Shown here: one piece after another, positions 23,384 through 35,973 of the stretch | Layout of the letters: each line of letters starts with the position of its first letter | Numbering within the stretch: the first letter of the stretch is position 1 | Origin: Rhynchospora pubera | Lineage: Eukaryota > Streptophyta > Magnoliopsida > Poales > Cyperaceae | Length of the DNA stretch: 64,000 bases | Direction of reading: 5' to 3' | NCBI GenBank assembly: GCA_028095005.1 | Contig: CM051459.1 | Span: forward strand, 205,507,902 to 205,571,901 | Notes under the pieces: generated by a model | What the model was told of the DNA's origin: nothing | Seen by the model: only the letters and a program-made list of their open reading frames with translations | Databases searched by the model: none | Position numbers and translations under genes: made by a program

Positions 23384-23606
23384 GGTGGAACTAAGCAACA
23401 AAGCAGATTTACACAAAATGATAGTAAGGAAAAGGTGAATAGGCTATGACAAAAGTGAAGTAATAGAAAGAAAAGCAAGAACGAGAAAAGGTTAGTACCA
23501 ATATTCAGCAGCCGTCGACAGAAAAGGGAAGAAGAAGAAGAAGACACTTGCAGGGGCACAGTAAATGTATTGAAAACAGAGAGAGAGACAAATGAAAGTT
23601 TTGAAT

Positions 23607-23617
23607 CTATATAAAAG
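23607..23617 (-). promoter_or_regulatory. Possible TATA box of the antisense gene
   Basis: On the minus strand CTTTTATATAG lies about 225 bp before the antisense ATG and is followed by a CT-rich leader-like stretch. Position and composition fit a plant promoter; this is inference only. The reverse reading TATATAAAAG on the plus strand is equally TATA-like. Confidence 0.35.
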
Positions 23618-24060
23618 ACACGTCTCTTCGGTTCTCCCGCCTAGAAGGGAACTTTATCCTTTTGCAAATCCCAATGAGAAGACAAATCGTGCGACTCGAT
23701 CCCCCCAAAGGGTGCAATGATGGGAAGATTTTGTAGAATCCCTATAGAAGATCTTGTGGCCCCCGCTTTCTTTCTTTATATTATTAATTTCACCAAATAT
23801 TTCTTTCAAACTCGTATGAGGGCTCGATCATACCAACCTTCACTGTACACCTGTGTCTGGCGGACTCGGATACTAATTGACACCATCACTGTGCGACTGC
23901 GTCGGGTGAATTCGGATATCAGCAAACACCCTCTGAGGGCTTGCGGATAATGATGGCCTCACAGATTTCGTCGTCTTCCTTTCAAAGAATTTAGCTAGTA
24001 AGTAAACATCGCTCAAACATCGCCTGAAGCCCAATGACACCACCTAGAAATTGTTATAAA

Positions 24061-24106
24061 GAGCTTCTGATAAAATACAAGCATTTATCAGAAGCTCGAG
24101 GGCTAA
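24061..24106 (+). promoter_or_regulatory. Perfect 14-bp hairpin and polypurine-like tract before the 3' LTR
   Basis: GAGCTTCTGATAAA (24061-24074) and TTTATCAGAAGCTC (24084-24097) pair perfectly across a 9-nt loop. The 3' strand runs straight into GAGGGCTAA and the LTR start at 24107. The purine tract (AGAAG..CGAGGG) is poor compared with most gypsy elements. The hairpin would form in the genomic RNA at the plus-strand priming site. Confidence 0.7.
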
Positions 24107-24673
24107 TGATATAGTCAGATTAGAATATGGGCCTAATAGTTACGAAAAGCCTTGTAAGGCCCCCTTTTCCGAGAAAGGAGTCCACGAGTCGTTATGATGA
24201 AGGCGGGCCCGAGATCGCTGCGCTTGGAAGGGGGGTCAGAAACCGTTAGAGGGAGCTCTCACCAGTGGGTCCCCTAGAAGAAACGGTTTCTGACCACGGA
24301 TGTCCTTTCCATAACGGCCGCGGGATATTCTGTGACCTTTAGGCAATAACCGTTCAGGACGCCTCGACTCAACCTCGCACTTAACCTCGTCCGGATGAAC
24401 GTTGGCCACAGGCGAGAAAGGAACATGTCGAGATTGAGGGAGGCCATGACGATCTTCATGCCGCAGTCAAGTAATGAGGATGAGAACACGATGAGGCCAC
24501 AGAAGATCCAGTGTGATGAGGGACCACCAAATAGTTATAAATAGGAACCCCTCTCCATAGGGAAAGGGGGTTAGACATTCTGTAAACAAAAAGATCCATG
24601 TATTAATCTAAATTCTTACTCTTCTTGATTGAAACTCTTTGTTGAAACCTACGAGCTAGATTAGGGATTATCA
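24107..24673 (+). repeat. 3' LTR of the Tat element
   Basis: 567 bp, same ends as the 5' LTR with three visible substitutions. Followed immediately by the target duplication CCTAC (24674-24678). Confidence 0.97.
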
Positions 24674-24678
24674 CCTAC

Positions 24679-26849
24679 AATTAAAGAAAGCATGCATATC
24701 CCGTCTTATTAGACTTTTTCCTAATTATTGTTGCACTTCACATTAATTTCACTACTGCCGTCTACTACAGCTTTGCGAACAAGGTGATCAATTTATAGTT
24801 ACCACTTATAGCAGTTAGCTAGCTAGTTACAAATATCTTTTTTGAGGGCTAATTTTTTTTTTTTTTTGAGGGCCAATCTAGTTACAATTTTCATCATACA
24901 GATCGAGATCACAAATAAGAGGAACGGATGAATAAAATAAAACTTCATAACCACCGATTTTTCATTGATTGATTGATTTATTTATTTATTTTTGAGCTTA
25001 CATATTATGGCTATCTCTATCTCTATCTCTACTGTTATAAAAGACACGGATAAAGGAGTTGTTACATTCTAGATCTAGCATGTAAATATGTGTTTTTGTT
25101 GTTCGATCTATGTAATTTGTGGTCGGATATTATCATCATACGAAATAACAATATATTTTGATTTTCCATCTAATAAAGAAATAAATTAAATAACATATCT
25201 ATTTGTATTGATTCTAGATTAAACAATATATTTTTATTATCTAATATTATTTTGTTTTTTTATTTGCCCACATATGAGGGCATCTTAAGCTAGTATACAT
25301 AAATTGAACTTGTACCATCAATACTAGAGCAGATAAATATCGGTTAGACAAGTAATCCAGGACCCGAAAGGTTCATTTATAGCATTAAATTGCTAAATAA
25401 AGACAATGAGATCTAAAATCTCAAATTATTCAAATAAAAATTAAGATTAATCACTTACTAATAATTAAATCGAAAAAAAATTAAATGAAGACAATGAGAT
25501 CAAAATTTAAATAAATAGTTAAGAACTAATTAATAAGAAGCCGTGCAACATGTAAACATCAAAATGTATATGTTTACTTTTCTTCATGACATGTAATTTT
25601 TTTTTTTAAAAAAAAAAGAAACTCAACGAAATCACCTTATATATGCAAATTACTGAATCGTATATAAACAAAATTATTTAATTTGGAGAAAAATAAATGA
25701 TACATATATTCAGCAAATAATTTAACTTCTGAAGCACTAACAAATGCAGAGATTATAATTGGATTACGATGTCCGTAGCTACATTATAATAAGGATAAAT
25801 GTAGAACCCTTTTTTTTTTTTAAATGCAACCACGATAATGCTATCCTGCGTTTAAATGCCAACTTGCCAAGTCAGTATTAAATGGGACGTGGTGTAGTCG
25901 AATATATTCTCTGATTGAATTAAAAAAAAATCCTACAAATTCTATGTATCACAGTAAAATCAGATATATTGCGCAGAATATATATACAATATAACCTTCT
26001 ATGATTTATGATTGAGCAGAATATATATATACAAAAAAATCCTACAAATTCTATGATTTATTAAGATCATAAATTATGAATTTATGATATTATCTAACAG
26101 GAAGGATTTGCGAGGCCGTACAAACGCCCTTTATAAAAGGTATTCATTTAATTCATATTTTTTTTTGGTAGAAAAAGGGAGTTAATAACTGATTTTTGTC
26201 TTAATTACTATGTACAGAGATTAACAAATTGTTAGCTTAACTAATCATAGATCGATATACACATAACAATTCTATCGATTAGTTAAGCTAAAATCCCTTG
26301 CGTGTTTTATTATCCCATCTATCATATGTTAGCTTTTGATCAATATTATACGTCAGATATTATTCTGTTTAACAGAACATGTCACTTGAGACAATTTTCT
26401 ACAGCATGTAGTGAGAAGATGGTCATGCAAGATAGCATGAAACCCAAGTTGACTTTGCATTAAAACAAAGAAATTCATTGTTTTTGGAAACAAAAAGTAA
26501 ACGATCACACTTGATCAACATTTTCAATCTCCTACTATGACCATTAATATAAGGAGATCATGAGCCTTTTATACACCCCCCAACACCATACCATGTAAAA
26601 CCCCCCGTTTCTATCTTTTTAATTTCTTTATCAAGCCAGACAAACACAAGGAATAAATAAAACATTCCCTTGTATGTATCCCCCACCACTCCCACAAACC
26701 CCAAACCCAAAGAAGACCAAACCCTAACACACTTGATCGAACTCCAAATCCAAACACCTATACCCTAAAGAAAAACCCAAAGCCCCAAACACACAATTAA
26801 TTAATTAATTAATTAACTCATACTACTAATTAAATCAGTAAATCCATAT
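24679..26849. other. Intergenic, bHLH 3' flank
   Basis: Very AT-rich, with (ATCTCT)n at 25011-25030, poly-T/A runs and ATTTATTTATTT at 24975. The stretch 26640-26849 includes CCAAACCC-rich sequence and TTAATTAATTAATTAA and probably contains the bHLH 3' UTR. No other gene seen. Confidence 0.5.
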
Positions 26850-29800
26850 TTATATAGAACCTTGTTCTTGCACATTGTTCATCCTCTGCCGCTTGATGCC
26901 GCCACTCGAGGACGATGAGTCTGACGAGGTTGCTTTCCTGTCCATCACTGAACGAAGTGCTTCTTGGATAGAAGCAATATATTCATGATGTTGACCGAAA
27001 GACACATCACTAGCACTGTCCTCTCCAGCAATAATAAGAACATTCTTCACACGACCGCCGAGGGTTGTGATCTCAGCCTTCCTTGTGCGTAGTTTCAATG
27101 ATTTCAAGGTCCGTACAAGATCAGGGATAAGATCAGCACGGTCTTCGCAACATAAGGAGGCTCTCACAAGTAAGTTTCCTTCAGGATCACTCGTGGGGTC
27201 CACTGTAAGCTCATCTGCTTCGGTAGGTAGAGCTTGGCCATCCTCTTCAGTAGTGATGGCAGATGTTTGGCGTTTGAGCTCTTTGACATGCTCTATTACT
27301 TCTGCAAGGAGCGATGCTTTATCGGTCTGCATTAATAAGGTACAATATGAGCTGAGTACGATCATCAATATATAAAAGGCTAATGATTAATAGCACTGTA
27401 ATGTAAAGATCAATGATACAAGATCCTATAAACAATCAAATAAGTACTTTGTTGTTGGTATTTTCGGTATACAATATGATCATTTCGGTAATCTAGCATG
27501 CATAATCATGAAAAACATGCTCTAATGCTCTAATTCAGCAGAATCAGAATGGAATTCACATTCACTACCTCTTCCTGTGAAATAGTTCATCCTAAATTAT
27601 GAGTTATCACCCAAAAAAGGAAAACGAAACTCTTGATCATATATATATATACAACAACAATATTTGGAGGGTTAATACTTGATCATATATATAGAGAGAG
27701 GATTGTTAAAATGCTATATATAATATGGATGGCCTTCATGCTATGGATTTGTTCTTAAATTTCATGCTTTAAACGTTCGATCTAAATCTTTCATTATTTT
27801 CTCCACATTGAAATCTCATTTAGAAACTAAATTTTACATTTTTTTTCTTTTTTTTTTTACATTTTTAGAAAATTCTTAATCTAATTAATTTCAAACCCTT
27901 CAATAATAACGGTTTTCAAAAATTTGAGAAAAATAATAAAAAAATGAAAAAATAAATTTTCAATAAGATTTCAATATGAAAAAAATATTGAACAATTTCG
28001 ATGGATTATTTAAAGCATAAAATTTGAGAATGAACACGTAGCATAGACTCATCCGTGCAACGCATAGTATTGTAGTATAGTCTCATTATGTACCATCGAG
28101 TCATTTTTTAAGGTTCAAAATTCAAACAATCAATTCGAACCATTCAAATTGTTCTCTCTATTGAAATATTTTTCAAAACCTGATTTTATATATATATATA
28201 TTTTTATAGAGTAAATCTATTGTGAACCATGGTTCATATAAGATTTCGTGCACCATGACCGTTTTGGTTGGTGGTTTCACAAATTGTCAAATTTAATTTA
28301 AGAAACCCAATCTATATATTGAAATCTCATAGCAAACAAAATTTTACAATTTTTGAAATTTTTTTACTATTTTTTTCGAATTTTTTAACACTTGCCATTT
28401 TTTGCTATAAATATACTAATTTATATGACAAAAATGGCAAGTTTTAAAAAATTCGAAAAAAATAGTAAAAAATTTCTAAAAATTGTAAAATTTTGTTTGT
28501 TATGAGATTTCAATATATAGATTGGATTGGTTAATTTAGATTTGTCAATTTACAAAATCACCGATCAAACGGTCGTGGTGCACGGAGCGCTCTATGCATC
28601 ATGGTTCACAATAGATTTACTCTATTTATATATATATATATAGAGAGAGAGAAATGCTATAGTGCATCGCGATGTATTAAGGCTTTTGTACATCGCCACC
28701 ATATTTGTCGATAGTTTTACAAATTGAAAATCTAACTAAACAAATTCAATCTATATATTGAAATCTCATTACAAACCAAATTTTATATTTTTTGGAATTT
28801 TTTTACTATTTTTTTCGTTTTTTTTAAAACCTGCCATTTTTAGAATTTCTTTATTATTAATTGGTTTCCAAAAAAGGAAAGTTTTAGAAAATTCGAAAAA
28901 AATAGTAAAAAAATTTCAAAAAATATAAAATTTGGTTTGTAATGAGATTTCAAAATGTAGATTGGATTAGTTTAATTAGATTCGTCAATTTATAAAACGG
29001 TTGACGGATAATGATCGCAATGTACAAAAGCCTCAATACATCGCGATGCACCATAGCATACCTCTATATATATATATATATATTGCTATTTATTATGATA
29101 TGAACGGCTTAAAAACTACAAGTACAAAATGCATATATACTCATTGGCAAATGTATCGTTTAGCAAGTAAGTTCATTCATAAAGGTATAAAAGTAGTACT
29201 AAAATTTCATACATTACTACTTATTATAAGTTACGTTCACTAAAATATTACATTTGAAATGAGAACAGAAATTGACGGATACAATATCGGACTATATATC
29301 GGTTGGCAAGTTTCATAATTAAATTGCTTTTGGTCGGCATACAGTTCGTCTGTTGACCCATGCACACATTCTACAATATTTCATGCACCTTTTCCAATTG
29401 ATATGAGATGTGAATTGGAACTAAGGCATGTAGAAGTAAAGCTTAGAACAGTGGCTACTTTTTCCTTGTTATCAGCCTCTGACATGAGCGTGAGTTGCTG
29501 GACACTAGCAACAAAATTTTGTTTTTTGCCTAGAACAGCTAGAAACAGTTTCCCAGCAAATCTTTTCTGGTTCAAACTCTGCCTGATTTTCTGGTTCCTC
29601 TTTTTCCCGTCAAATTTCAACAAGGCGGCTCTTTGTCAGCTCTTGTCTTTTCTTATTTATTTCACCAGGTTTTATTTCAGGTTTCCATTTCCGAGGAATT
29701 AGTGATGAGAAAAGCCCGAGAAGAATATTTATCACTAAGCTTATAAAAAAAGTAAGAAAACACAGCACCAAGGTCTAGCTACCTAGATTGTTTGCCCGTT

Positions 29801-30582
29801 TTCGTGCTCACTCATATCATAATAAAAGTTATAGATGTGATGATACTAACTTGAAAAAGTTTCTTCAAGAAAATTAAATTCCGACCAAACCACCAACCAA
29901 AAATCAATCATATAAAAGAAGATTATAATTTGTAAACATAGACTATCTACGAAGTTGGAAAAAATGGAAATATATAATCCATGCATCTATTTTTAGAGTA
30001 AAATTTAGAAACATCGACAAAAGAATAATCATCCTCAGTAATCATCCCATATCAAACCGATTCTGATATCGTACCAATTGGTAAATTATTGTAAAATTTT
30101 AAGCAAACAAGAAGATTTGATCTCACTTGATATTTAACTTAACACAATAAAATACTTACCTTAGTTGTATTAGGGAGCATACTGCGCAACCTCGCAAGAT
30201 GACCATTGATTCTTTGGCGGCGGCGGCGCTCTGCCTCGCTATGGCTCTTTGAGGCAGCAAGCGCTTTCGCATCCATCATCTCCTTTGCTGTCATCTTACC
30301 AAACTCTGCATGAAGGGTTCCAAAGAGGGACATCGGCCCCAAGCCCTTACCATGCAAAACCCCATCATAGATCCCGGTCTGGTCTGCGCATGCACCAAAA
30401 ATTGCACCATCGTAGCCGAATTGATGCTCTGCGGCAAAGGGGAGGTGTGGAGTGGTGAAGTAGGGAGACGATATTGGGTGCACAGACGGAAGAAGAGCAG
30501 GCGGCCATGCTAAAGCGCTAGCTTCGCCTCCACTAGCGAGAAGGAAGCTATTGGTGGGGGTGTGAAAGCTCTCTTCCCACAT
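26850..30582 (-). CDS. bHLH transcription factor, TMO5-like/bHLH30 group
   Basis: Exon 1 (30582-30160) and exon 2 (27326-26850) join in phase 0 across a 2,833-bp GT-AG intron, giving 299 aa. The basic region at residues 112-124 (SKSHSEAERRRRQRIN) has the His-Glu-Arg triad for E-box/G-box contact. Helix 1 ends MLPNTTK at residue 141, and helix 2 (TDKASLLAEVIEHVKELKRQ) opens exon 2, so the intron splits the bHLH at the loop. An ACT-like region (LLVRASLCCEDRADLIPDL ... GGRVKNVLII) follows, then a Ser-rich tail with KRQRM. This layout matches Arabidopsis bHLH30 and TMO5-LIKE1, nuclear factors that dimerise with LHW to control vascular divisions and cytokinin production. Family membership is strong; the exact orthologue is inferred. 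The intron holds three hairpin MITEs. Confidence 0.93.
27690..28085. mobile_element. Hairpin MITE A in the bHLH intron
   Basis: Follows ATATATATAGAGAGAG. Left arm CATGCTTTAAACG and CATTGAAATCTCAT are mirrored by ATGAGATT-like TAAGATTTCAATATG and TTTAAAGCATAAAATTTGAG on the right. The outer boundaries are eroded and given approximately. Confidence 0.55.
28207..28624. mobile_element. Hairpin MITE B inserted in a (TA)n tract
   Basis: Ends TAGAGTAAATCTATTGTGAA and, inverted on the right, TTCACAATAGATTTACTCTA. Arms of about 200 bp pair almost throughout. TATATATATATA lies directly left (28186-28200) and right (28626-28641). Confidence 0.8.
28642..29065. mobile_element. Hairpin MITE C inserted in a (TA)n tract
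   Basis: The left end AAATGCTATAGTGCATCGCG is mirrored on the right by CGCGATGCACCATAGCAT. It is flanked left by the TA run shared with MITE B and right by (TA)n at 29064-29082. The arm core is ATTGAAATCTCATTACAAAC and its inverse. Confidence 0.8.
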
Positions 30583-33500
30583 ATCCTATGTCGAATGTGG
30601 AACTCCACTATCTCTCTCTCTTTTGTTTCTCTTTTTCGCGATCCCTTTTGATCTCTCTATCCCTTTCTATCTTCCTTGCTTTCTGTCTTTCTCTCCAACT
30701 TTTCTAGTCAAATGGGGTCTCCTTTTAAGCTGCTCTTTAGTGGAGGGGATATAGAGTATTAGAGTATAGACCATCAAAGGATTAGAAGGGGCTCGTGTAC
30801 GGCACTAACAGCTAGCGCCTGTGCCTTATAATTTCATCCGCTTGCGCTTTTTCTCTTTTAGTTTTATTATATATTTGTTTAATCTCTCTCGCTATCAGAG
30901 TTCTGATGAGTTGAGGAGGAGGAGGAAAAAGGGGATACCGACCAACGCTGATCAAAAGTTGTGAGAAAGAAGAGAAATAAAACTAAAAAGAAAGAGAAGG
31001 AGAAAAGTTGCACCTGATAAAAGAACCACGTTTTGTCCCCTGCGCCTGCGCCTGCTTGGCCCTGTCGCTTTTTCTCAGATCCACGCCTACGCTACACTAC
31101 ATTCATCCCTTTCTCTCTTTCTCTTTCTCTCTTTCTCAGTCCCAAGGAACGACCAAATCATTTTGCTCTCCCTCTCTCTCTCCGCGGTTCTTCTCTCTCT
31201 AACTCTAAGTACTCCAATGTTACCTATATATTACTAGCTACTAGTACACTTCCTCTCTCTAACTCTAATCTAATAACCTATTAATTAGTATTTATTATGT
31301 TGTGTGAAGTATTAGGGTTAATAAACTATTAGTTGCCAAATTAAGTGAAGTACAGTTATTTATGCATTTGTTATGGATTGTATAGGTGGGTTTGAGACAC
31401 GAGGAGGCGCGCATTTGGGTTTGATCGATTTGGCTAGCTATAGGTGGATATAGAAGGGACATATATGCATGGAGGTTTTGTTTAATTGGAAATTAATGTG
31501 GCCTATGACTATGAGAAGGAAATGATGCCACCAGCACCATCCACCATTCATTCAAGTGGGTCCATTTGTAAAGTCTCAGATGTAAGCACTACGCTGTCCT
31601 GACGTAGATATGAACTCCTGTATAGAATCCGGTTTGCTCCCTCACTGACAGGTGGACCCGGTTAGAATCATTCAAAGAATTTATGCTAATATATAAATAA
31701 ATGGGGGGCACTAATTAATATATAGGCGTATTAGCGCTCATGAGTCATGCCACACCAAACAACAAATTATACTGCCACATACATTTAATTTTTTGGTGCC
31801 GCCTTCGGTGCCAATATGATCTTGCGGCATACAAGTAAAAATTGTCAGCTTGTCCCCTGTTAATGTTACTTGATGGTTTAATTAATGTTGATATGCTGGT
31901 ATATATTTTTTTCCCCTTTTTCGATGCGTGTTAAATGACCACATTTGAACAATAAATATAATAAATAATAACTTTATGACATACTGTAGGTCAAAGATCA
32001 TGGCAATAGAAAGCTAATTTGTTACTTTATGACATACAATATATAGTAGGCCTTTGTCGAGGGGTCATTTGATATGCAATCTATAATTTAGATGGAAAAC
32101 AAACATAATTTTTTTTCAAATTTTAATTTTGGAATATATTGTATCGGTTCATTAATTGTAAAAATTGATACATGATTCAAACCATGTCAAGGTAACATAG
32201 CAACTCACATATATCTGATTTGATTAAAAAGACCGGCTAAAAACTGGAAAACCCGAAATAAAAATCAATTAATAAAATTATATTAATTTATTTAAATAAA
32301 GCGTTATTGCACGTAATGACATTATTTTTCATTTTAACTATTCGCCCGTAATATATGCATCTTAATTAACAATAATTGTTAAACTACGATATTATATATC
32401 TTCATTTACAGAATTAAAGAACATTGAACGACCAAAAGTATCTAATTTGACCAATTGGGCCGTGATATATAATTAATAACATCTGATTAACAATTGTTTA
32501 TATATCTAATTAATTACAAAAAAGAACACTGTATCCAAATTTAATTAGTTATGTCTAGCTTAACCAAATTGTGCGGAAAAAGACTATTATAAAAGGTACT
32601 TATATATATATATATATATATATATATCTATCCTTCAATATTTGCAACTAGAAGGTCCAACATGTACCTTCTTCTTCCCTAACGTGGTTGATCGACAATT
32701 CAAAAATGGCAAACATGAACAGAAGAGAATAGTGCAATTCTATAATAGGTCTGAACACGTGGCACTGCCCCGTTGACCTGCTGCCCATGCAGACACAAAA
32801 ATCTCAAATGTGAAAGCTATAGTTCCCAGATCGAAACGGCTCCTTCAAAAATATAATAACATAAAATAGTGCACCATACAACTTCCACTATTTCACACAT
32901 AGGCTAGGCTCCTGCATGAAGGGACCCTTCAAACAGTTCCGTAATCTGTATCCACAACACAGTCAAATTTCCAAAAGACCAAAATAAAAAAGAGTGGCAT
33001 GTTGTTTCAGCAAAGGCGCTTGAAATTTGGACAGGAAAAGCTGCATGAACAGCCTTGTAATTTACTCCATGTACTGATGTACACAAAGCAAGAGTCAGGA
33101 GTCATGACAAACATTCCATATATATGTGATCATGATCATGATCATGCTAGTGGGTGGATCCTTGGCACGCACGCACACGCACGCACGCACGCACCCAGTG
33201 CTTTCTCCCATCATGCGTAATGTTTGATCACACGGTAACATCATCAAGCATATGTAGTCATGGCATCCTCCAATATTTAAGCCGAGCTGGTCGCTCTTCG
33301 TTGGTAGCTTGTTAGGTGCATTAATTATATGGTTAAGTTTTTGGGAGAGTTTGAACAAAAGTACTCAATGTGTAATCCCTTTCATGATAACAGATTATGT
33401 TAGACATTTCTTTCTCTATGAACATGTTAGAGCACAATGCGAGAAAGAAGCAAGGGTCGCTTTTTTCTTTTTTCTATCAAAAGTTGTAATAAGGGTCTAC

Positions 33501-34282
33501 TTAAAAGGAGTAACATTGATTATTTTTTGAATAAAGGTTGTTTACTTTAAGAGAAAGCAGACATTACTTTCTAATACAGATATTAAAATGCATGATTTGT
33601 TGTTGCTAATTCAAAAATGAACCTGGATTTATTTATAATAAATAATTAAATAATCTCAATAATTGTAAAAAATAACATATTGTTTTGACATCCTATAGTT
33701 TAAAAGTTATATATACTTATTTATATATATCGTATATATAAATTCTAGTGAATTTAAACTAAATTGTTTTATCAGCTCGATTTTGAATTAAAATATTTAT
33801 ATTAATTTGATCATGTTTGATGGAATACTATATGATTCTTAATTAATTGCACAACATATGATTTGTGCACTCTACGAGACTAATAATGTGCCGGCAAAAT
33901 TTTAAAGTTAAATATTACTTAAAAATATTATTTTCGTTGTCGGTCTGTTATTAATTGCTCTATATATTTCTAAAAAGTTCCATAATATTGCTAGAGAAAT
34001 TTAAATTTCCATCTTAGTGAAATGTGTCATTATATGCATGAAATTTTGAAAAGTTATCCTCTTATAAATTTAAAATCTCCATTTGGATAGTTAAGGATTA
34101 GTATTACAAATTTAGAATTGTTTATTTGGAGCTAATGTGTGAGAATAATTAAAAGAGAAATATTAATTTCATAGTGTGGGATAGTGTTAGTTTTATGCTA
34201 TACAGACAGTTGTTTTGATTGAATGGTTGAAATAGCTCTGATCTATATGATCGGGGCCAAATGCTTCTAAATTTATATCTAA
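30583..34282. other. Intergenic, bHLH promoter side
   Basis: The part 30583-31260 is strongly CT-rich on the plus strand (CTCTCTCTCTCTCC at 31170, GAGGAGGAGGAGG near 30915) and likely includes the bHLH 5' UTR and promoter. A (TA)n tract lies at 32600-32625 and an (ACGC)n microsatellite at 33168-33193. The remainder is AT-rich spacer with no recognisable gene. Confidence 0.5.
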
Positions 34283-34307
34283 CTAGTGCGAATCTCGCGT
34301 TGCGCGA
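34283..34307 (-). mobile_element. Helitron 3' terminus on the minus strand
   Basis: Read on the minus strand, a hairpin TCGCG-CAA-CGCGA (34307-34295) is followed 8 nt later by CTAG (34286-34283) and a host T. It shares GAATCGCGCAACGCG with the end at 1663-1689. The body should extend to higher coordinates; its 5' end was not identified. Confidence 0.7.
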
Positions 34308-35968
34308 TTCATTTATATTTTTATTTTCTTAAATTCAACATTATAGATCTAATTTTAGTTATTAATCGGGTTGGTTATTGGATAATGGGGCATTATATAT
34401 ATATTTAGAACAAAATAAAGAGAGACATAATACGTTGGACCTATAAATTTTTTTTTAAAAAAGAAGAAGCTACTCTGATGATCAGTTGACGAATAAACAA
34501 AATTATCAATCATAGTACTGAATCTCTTTGGATGATTTACAATGAAATAAATATTGTGTCACACATAATTTAGGAGCACGCTATTTATCTCTAACATGTT
34601 TGTTGTCTATAAATAATGAAATTTGATATGTCAAAAAAATTGTATAATCCAGAAATAATGAATATATATGTACATTATTTTGTTTCAAAATACATTGATT
34701 AAAATTCCTATTCAAAGGGCTACCTGCCCAGATAATGTCCAGTTGATGTAATTAATAGCCAAAAGAGCCAAAGGTTATGCGTATATTGTTCCACCATCAA
34801 TTAATTTACCTGATAATTCAATGCAAAAGAACACACAATTAACATTTGAACTGAATTTCCTTACAATTGAAAAGGCTTTGCTTGATCGGGCCCTTATGGT
34901 GAGTATAAAGCTAGTGTATTGTTGACAGAGAGAGGCATCTCCAACTTCTTCTGTTGTGGTTGATAAAACCATTGCAATTGACAGCCACTGGGTTTGAATA
35001 AATCATACTAAAAATCACCAAATAATGTGAAGCCCGATCTCGCAAAAGACATTGCCGTCAGCACCTTCGTGTGCCATGGGTATGGGCATGAGAGCTTGGT
35101 TAGCACCGAAATTGGTTAGAGAGGTGAGTCTCTCTGGTGACCTCCGTAGCGTCATCAGCCATCGTCGATTAAGTTAGTATTCTGATCGAGCGAAGCGAGA
35201 GAGAGAGAGAAATGAGAGAGGATAAGCCTCAAGAGAGGCCAAGGATTGTCAACCATCAGCAATCGCCTCCCTCCCAACAGCCGACAACAATCCCTCTGTC
35301 GAACCTATCCATCAGATTCTTCATATGGAGGAACCAAGAAAACTTAAGTAAAACAAAAAATAAAATAGCACTGAAATCAACCTTGCATATTGTTTCATTG
35401 TGATATTGTATATTGTATATTAACTAAAAAGTAAACTAATACTCAATCTATGACTTAGTTGAAGAAAAAATCAGCCACCTTAACCCCATATTTTGATAAG
35501 ACATGGAGAGTAGTTCATCAAATATGTTATATGCGCCAAACCCGTTCCTTAATCTACTGATAGGACACACATATTAAGCTTGAGCATTTCAGCGAACACA
35601 TGGAGAGCATTACAACATACACAGAGAAAATGATCAACTTAGTTTAATTTAGTTCATGTTTTCATTATTGTCGCTAAGAACTGTTCAATACCTCCATCTT
35701 CGATAAAAAGAAATAACAAAAGTTAGATTCTCAGCATAAATTTTTTTCATGATTATGATTACGTCGTAACACAAAGAAATTAACATACTACAAAAACTCA
35801 CTGAAATCAAAACATAAATGAAAAAAAGAGTTTGGGATCAGGCACCGAGGTTAGAGAAAGAGTAAAATCATAGAAAGAGGACTACATACTAACCAACAAC
35901 ACCCTAGCCATCTCTGTAGCCTTCTTCCTCCCTGCTGTTGAACGACACCCCAATGCTCAAACTGGGTG
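34308..35968. other. Possible Helitron body or intergenic DNA
   Basis: No clear gene. Short stretches with coding-like composition occur at about 34770-34990 (minus-strand 65-codon ORF) and 35030-35160, and GA-rich DNA at 35190-35225. Helitrons often carry host exon fragments, so these may be captured pieces, but I could not assign any to a gene. Confidence 0.35.
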
Positions 35969-35973
35969 AGAGC

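Larger units (their letters stand above)
11847..24673 (+). mobile_element. Tat-lineage Ty3/gypsy LTR retrotransposon with antisense gene, TSD CCTAC
   Basis: Two 567-bp LTRs (TGATAT...TTATCA) bound a 12.8-kb element flanked by CCTAC at 11842-11846 and 24674-24678. Order on the plus strand: primer-binding site, gag, protease, reverse transcriptase, RNase H, integrase. That puts integrase last, as in Ty3/gypsy. An extra RNase H domain before integrase and an antisense ORF between pol and the 3' LTR are traits I know from the plant Tat group (Ogre, Retand, Grande, RIRE2). The LTRs differ at three positions I could find, implying a recent insertion. Gag-pol is broken in at least four places, so this copy is probably nonautonomous. 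It separates the PSRP3/CLPS1 part of the block from the bHLH gene. Confidence 0.96.

Noticed and set aside
12014..24489. 71-codon minus-strand ORFs at 12014-12229 and 24274-24489
   Set aside because: They are the same stretch of the Tat LTR in both copies, overlapping the U3 region.
28186..29082. Ordinary (TA)n microsatellites as independent features
   Set aside because: They occur at the borders of the hairpin MITEs and are better described as their target sites.
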